Below, one piece after another: positions 7,533 to 10,605 of a DNA stretch of 10,605 nucleotides. Location of the stretch: contig JAOXYB010061857.1 in NCBI GenBank assembly GCA_028565635.1, positions 1-10,605 of the forward strand, read 5' to 3'. The number at the start of each line of letters is the position of its first letter. Within the stretch, counting starts at the first letter, position 1. A program made the translations under genes and the position numbers. The stretch comes from Phoronis ovalis (Eukaryota; Phoronida; Phoronidae). The notes below the pieces were generated by a model. It saw only the letters and a program-made list of their open reading frames with translations. It did not search any database and was not told the origin of the DNA.

Positions 7533-9002
7533 ATGACACATTTTGACAGTGCAGTATTACAAGAAAATGCAACAGTGTTTGACAGTGCAATATTTCAAGA
7601 AAATGTGACAGATATTGACGGTTTGATATTTCGAGAAAATGCAACAGAGTTTGACAGTGCAATATTTCAAGAAAATATGACGACCTTTGATGGTGCCATA
7701 TTTAATGCAAATGAAACTTGCAGGGATGTTATATTACTAGTAATTACTAACTTTAACATTGGAATAGCATTTTTATTTGGCACATTTGGCAATGGAGCAC
7801 TTTTCTTTGTGGTGTCAAAAATGGAGTGTCTACAAACTTGGGATAACTCACTACAGATAAATTTAGCCGTGGCTGATTTGATATATTGTTTATATTTACC
7901 GTTTCTATTATGGTGTGCTCAATCTGGTTGGAATACTACTATTATAGTTAAACAAATTGCAATTGTTTTGATGGCCATTAACTGTTTTTCTTTATCGGAA
8001 ATAAGTGTTTTACGTTGCTTTAGATTACAGCATGACATTTACCAGATTCCTAGAAAGTATTTTATAGCTGTCATTGTTATTTCCTGGATTGTTGCATTTA
8101 TTTTAGGTGTTTTCAGCATGTTTGGTACAACACCAAAGTTTTTTTCAATTGTTTTTTTTGGTGTTTTTATAATGATTATCATTATTACAAATGCCATTAG
8201 TCTATACAGAATTCGTAAAAAACAAAATACCACAGGTGCTTTGATAAATATACCCAGTTTGTATACTGTTAAATACAAATGTCATCTATCATCAACTAAT
8301 GCTTCTACAATGTTTCCTGCGACACCTAAGAATGAAAATGTCAATATTAAAACCATGAAATCAGACGATTGCACATCTTTGTCTTGGTATGACATTAGTG
8401 GTCGCAATAATGATAATGATCCAAACAATGTTACATGTACTTCAAAATATATGCCAGACAAACTGAATGTACAGAAAAGAAGCACAACCAGTAAAGCATA
8501 TGAGATAAAAAATATAGAAGACAGATATGGAGGAACTAATTCCAAATTTGCCACGAGTGCATTTAATAATATACCGTGTAAATTGAATGTCCAAGGAGGT
8601 AGCTCTACCAGTAAAACTTATGATGTACAATGCATGAAGGATGAACATATACCTTCTGCTCAATCACAAACTACTACGACAAATAACCAGCATCCTATAA
8701 GTATTATACCAACAGAATTTGTAAACAGAAATCGATGTGAAAATGAAATGGCACGAAAGCATAGATATGCCGCAATTTCTTGCTTTATAATTACAGTAGT
8801 TTTTATTCTTTCATATGCTCCTGTTTTTATTGAAAGAATTCTCCGATTTGATGGTGCATCACAAGCTGAACAGTCCATAGTTGTTGCTGATAGTTTTAGA
8901 TATTCGTTTCCAATGTATAGTAGTTGGCTTAATCCATATATTTATGCTTTTCGAAGTGAAGTAATAAGAAACAAAATTAGAACTTTATTCAGACAAAGGT
9001 AA
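7533..9002 (+). CDS. Rhodopsin-like (class A) orphan GPCR with sequon-repeat N-terminus, intronless, 489 aa
   Basis: A seven-helix plasma-membrane receptor; the ligand is unknown. TM1 is about residues 71-95 with N87 of GTFGN. TM2 is 105-128 with LAVAD, D115. TM3 is 137-162, TM4 174-197 with W185, TM5 203-225, TM6 410-433 with P430, and TM7 446-472 with NPYIY (467-471). A short helix-8-like tail, RNKIRTLFRQR, follows. Five 12-residue repeats (residues 4-63) fill the N-terminus; there is no signal peptide, as is usual for the class. Odd features: D-R-Y is L160-R161-C162, position 3.25 is T136 rather than Cys, ECL2 is only about 5 residues and lacks Cys, the CWxP motif reads SYAP, and TM5 lacks its proline. 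The third intracellular loop is about 185 residues and contains a 40-residue duplication. The start is the first ATG after the in-frame TAA at 7488, with A at -3. The stop is TAA at 9000-9002. The class call is secure and the subfamily is unknown. Confidence 0.9.
   Translation: MTHFDSAVLQENATVFDSAIFQENVTDIDGLIFRENATEFDSAIFQENMTTFDGAIFNANETCRDVILLVITNFNIGIAFLFGTFGNGALFFVVSKMECLQTWDNSLQINLAVADLIYCLYLPFLLWCAQSGWNTTIIVKQIAIVLMAINCFSLSEISVLRCFRLQHDIYQIPRKYFIAVIVISWIVAFILGVFSMFGTTPKFFSIVFFGVFIMIIIITNAISLYRIRKKQNTTGALINIPSLYTVKYKCHLSSTNASTMFPATPKNENVNIKTMKSDDCTSLSWYDISGRNNDNDPNNVTCTSKYMPDKLNVQKRSTTSKAYEIKNIEDRYGGTNSKFATSAFNNIPCKLNVQGGSSTSKTYDVQCMKDEHIPSAQSQTTTTNNQHPISIIPTEFVNRNRCENEMARKHRYAAISCFIITVVFILSYAPVFIERILRFDGASQAEQSIVVADSFRYSFPMYSSWLNPYIYAFRSEVIRNKIRTLFRQR
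7542..7721 (+). repeat. Five tandem 36-bp coding repeats in the GPCR ectodomain
   Basis: The units start at 7542, 7578, 7614, 7650 and 7686. The consensus peptide is FDSAIFQEN-x-T-x, with sequons at N12, N24, N36, N48 and N60, exactly 12 residues apart. The last unit drifts (FDGAIFNANETC) and leads into TM1. Just before the first unit, TTTAACAGTGAAAATATGAC (7518-7537) is a shortened sixth unit lacking 12 bp. Its Met codon serves as the predicted start. Confidence 0.92.
8451..8640 (+). repeat. Duplicated 40-residue segment in the third intracellular loop
   Basis: Residues 307-330 (MPDKLNVQKRSTTSKAYEIK...) and 347-370 (IPCKLNVQGGSSTSKTYDVQ...) align over about 24 residues with a spacing of exactly 40 codons (8451 and 8571). 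KLNVQ, TSK and Y are identical and the rest is largely conservative. The Ser/Thr-rich text would be cytoplasmic and could be phosphorylated. That role is inference. Confidence 0.8.
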
Positions 9003-9075
9003 TTAAGTGACTGTGTTAGTAAAGAAATATTTAAATTACTTTTTATTAATTAACTGTTGTTTTAAATATTAACAG
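8999..9075 (+). other. Candidate 77-bp intron at the GPCR stop codon
   Basis: The last sense codon overlaps a good donor (CAAAG|GTAATT, GT at 8999-9000). A convincing acceptor with branch-like TTAAC motifs (TATTAACAG) ends at 9075. Splicing in phase 2 would remove the TAA and extend the protein by 33 codons to TAG 9173-9175. Without splicing the receptor ends in RTLFRQR. Splice signals alone cannot decide. Confidence 0.25.
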
Positions 9076-9266
9076 AATTATGAGACAGTTGATGATCGTG
9101 ATGTTCTTGCTGATGAACAAAATGGATTCTGAGTGCAAGGCTCAAGCTTGTGTTAATCATATATATGACTGTTAGTACAAGAAAGTCAATCAGTCTCCCA
9201 ACATTTGTCGCCTTTCTGTGAAAACAACATTTGACTGGTTGAACCATGATTGTAATGTTTTGTAAA
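9003..9266. other. 3' flank of the GPCR
   Basis: Apart from the candidate splice site at 9075, no poly(A) signal AATAAA and no further gene are seen here. The minus-strand open frame at 9062-9301 looks spurious: part of it is the complement of the candidate 3' exon and its end runs into the MITE. Confidence 0.5.
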
Positions 9267-9540
9267 TTAACCCTTTCACTACTAGAGGTAAATCCACCCA
9301 CTGTGCTAGGCCTTTTTTTTGAGAGTGAATTGTCTGCGTGGGACCTTGCGCCCCGCTATTTTACCTTTTGCCACTTTGAAATACTTGGAAATATGCTCTA
9401 GTTTATAGAAAAAAAGATGGCACTTGCAGTACAGGCGCTAATTTTACTATTTATTGAGTACCCGGTGATACCGGTTACGCGCATTTTAGCGACATTTTAT
9501 TATACCCGGTACTACCAGGTAGATGCAATGAAAGGATTAA
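9267..9540. mobile_element. piggyBac-type MITE with TTAA target duplication
   Basis: TTAA at 9267-9270 and 9537-9540 flank a 266-bp body. Its ends are imperfect inverted repeats: CCCTTTCACTAC at the left and, read from the other strand, TCCTTTCATTGC at the right. Insertion at TTAA and ends starting CCCTTT are typical of piggyBac-family elements. The body has no transposase and contains a GC-rich, partly palindromic subterminal part (CGGTGATACCGG, CCCGGTACTACCAGGTAG) that stands out from the AT-rich surroundings. Confidence 0.75.
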
Positions 9541-10508
9541 TAGCTTTTAAATGGTATATAAAGCTGTCAAAATGATTTATAAATAACCACTTTGTTTGAT
9601 TAACATAAATAGTAATTAATATAATTTACACTGATTGGTTCATTCTTGAAGCACAGAGATACGTTATTGCCCACATTATTCTCACTATTTTTGATTTATT
9701 TGGCTGACTGGGGATAAAAAAATTTAAGTACAAGTGTGAAGGTGGATGCTATGTCTCAATAGTTTGAATTCTGCTATATGTTGATGAAATTATACTGTAT
9801 CAGAAAGTGAAGCTGATATTTAACAAATGTTTGATTTAAATTAGTACATTCTTAGTTAGTTTGAAAAATGGCACATAATAATTAGTTCTAACACCTGGTT
9901 AATCCGTTTTCATCCAAAATCATGGGAAAAAATCAGTTCAAATTTGAAATGGTTACAGTTGTATTCACGGTTGAGTATAAACCATATTATAAATAATTTA
10001 ATTGGAGTTATTTTGAATATACTTAGATTTCACTGACGCAGCCTTTTAAAAATCTTTCTGATTCTCCATGTAGAGCTTTATGGCAATTTATTATAAGATG
10101 ATTCAGTATCGGAAACATTGGTTTTATTTCTTGTGCATGACTATACAACTTGTGATAATAAGTTATTGTTAAGGAGTGTAGGGATATAGAGATTTTCAAG
10201 AATGCAAAACACTCCAAAGTAGTATATATTATTACATATTTCTTTCTTGGTGTTCATTGATTTATGCCAATCATACACTAAATGTTTAAAGCTTGGATAC
10301 TCTCAGTATAAGTAAAAGAAAAATTAAACATGATACGTTTATGGAATAGAATTGTGGAACTTCATAAAAACGGATAGACAAAGAAAATTTTCCTATTGAA
10401 TTACAGTATCTGCAAAAGTTTGAAAGAAATCCGCTGTGAATCAAATTTTAGAAAATTAGTTGAATGTAATTTATCCATGGCTAATGATCTATATAATTGT
10501 AGTATAAT
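9541..10508. other. AT-rich intergenic or intronic sequence
   Basis: No gene, RNA or clear repeat can be supported. Minus-strand open frames here are short and lack protein-like composition. ATTAAA at 10323 and AATAAA at 10509 are the only poly(A)-like words worth noting, both far from the receptor stop codon. Confidence 0.55.
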
Positions 10509-10514
10509 AATAAA

Positions 10515-10605
10515 CATGTAATCTATATTACTAAATCTCGAGTGTCCGTCTGTCTGTCTGTCACTCTTTCCACCAAATATCTTCAAAACTATTACATCTA
10601 GAATC
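10515..10605. repeat. GTCT-rich interspersed repeat, cut by the window end
   Basis: Four to five CTGT/GTCT units (about 10545-10562) sit inside TATTACTAAATCTCGAGTGT...CTTCAAAACTATTACATC. This kind of text, a short GTCT core flanked by low-copy unique sequence, resembles interspersed repeats of many invertebrate genomes. The family is not recognised and the right end is outside the window. Confidence 0.4.

Noticed and set aside
8039-8878. Several minus-strand open frames opposite the GPCR
   Set aside because: They are antisense shadows of the receptor; the + frame has helices and motifs that explain the sequence.
10401-10586. Minus-strand open frame with SDRQTDGH-type text
   Set aside because: The residues come from the GTCT simple repeat; no coding evidence.
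1-10605. CRISPR arrays, tRNA or rRNA genes, bacterial operon signals
   Set aside because: None was seen on either strand by eye; the window reads as animal nuclear DNA.

Overview
The window looks like nuclear DNA of an invertebrate animal. It is strongly AT-rich, has GT..AG introns of about 100-560 bp, long non-coding stretches and MITE-like repeats, and shows no operons or ribosome binding sites. The overall style fits a lophotrochozoan such as a bivalve mollusc, but nothing seen fixes the phylum. All gene content that can be supported lies on the + strand.

Left part (264-4288): eight consecutive exons (264-408, 783-956, 1140-1368, 1729-1919, 2396-2498, 2607-2771, 3007-3264, 3662-4288) join without a frame break through canonical splice sites. 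They encode about 630 residues of one large secreted or cell-surface protein. It is rich in short beta-type segments and NxT/S glycosylation sequons and carries a glycine-rich core. The gene enters from outside the window, since the first exon begins inside a codon. It has no convincing last exon here: a 33-nt phase-compatible mini-exon (4850-4882) may follow, and an alternative end is reading through the last donor to a stop at 4347 followed by poly(A) signals.

Middle part (4883-7490): no genes. It holds a TG microsatellite with a 14-bp palindrome, a patch of small palindromes, and a 735-bp imperfect foldback element bounded by TTAA (5623-6357) followed by a second, more diverged copy (about 6376-6790). 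Next come degenerate pieces of a 36-bp coding repeat that lead into the next gene.

Right part (7533-9002): an intact single-exon rhodopsin-like GPCR of 489 residues. Its N-terminus is five 12-residue repeats, each with an N-glycosylation sequon. Several class A hallmarks are altered: L-R-C in place of D-R-Y, no Cys3.25, an almost absent second extracellular loop, and S-Y-A-P in place of C-W-x-P. The third intracellular loop is very long and contains its own 40-residue duplication. A piggyBac-type MITE with TTAA ends (9267-9540) lies downstream, and the window ends in a GTCT-rich interspersed repeat.

If the left-hand gene continues past the window, the GPCR is nested in one of its introns on the same strand. 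Otherwise the two are tandem neighbours. No functional link between them can be read from the sequence.
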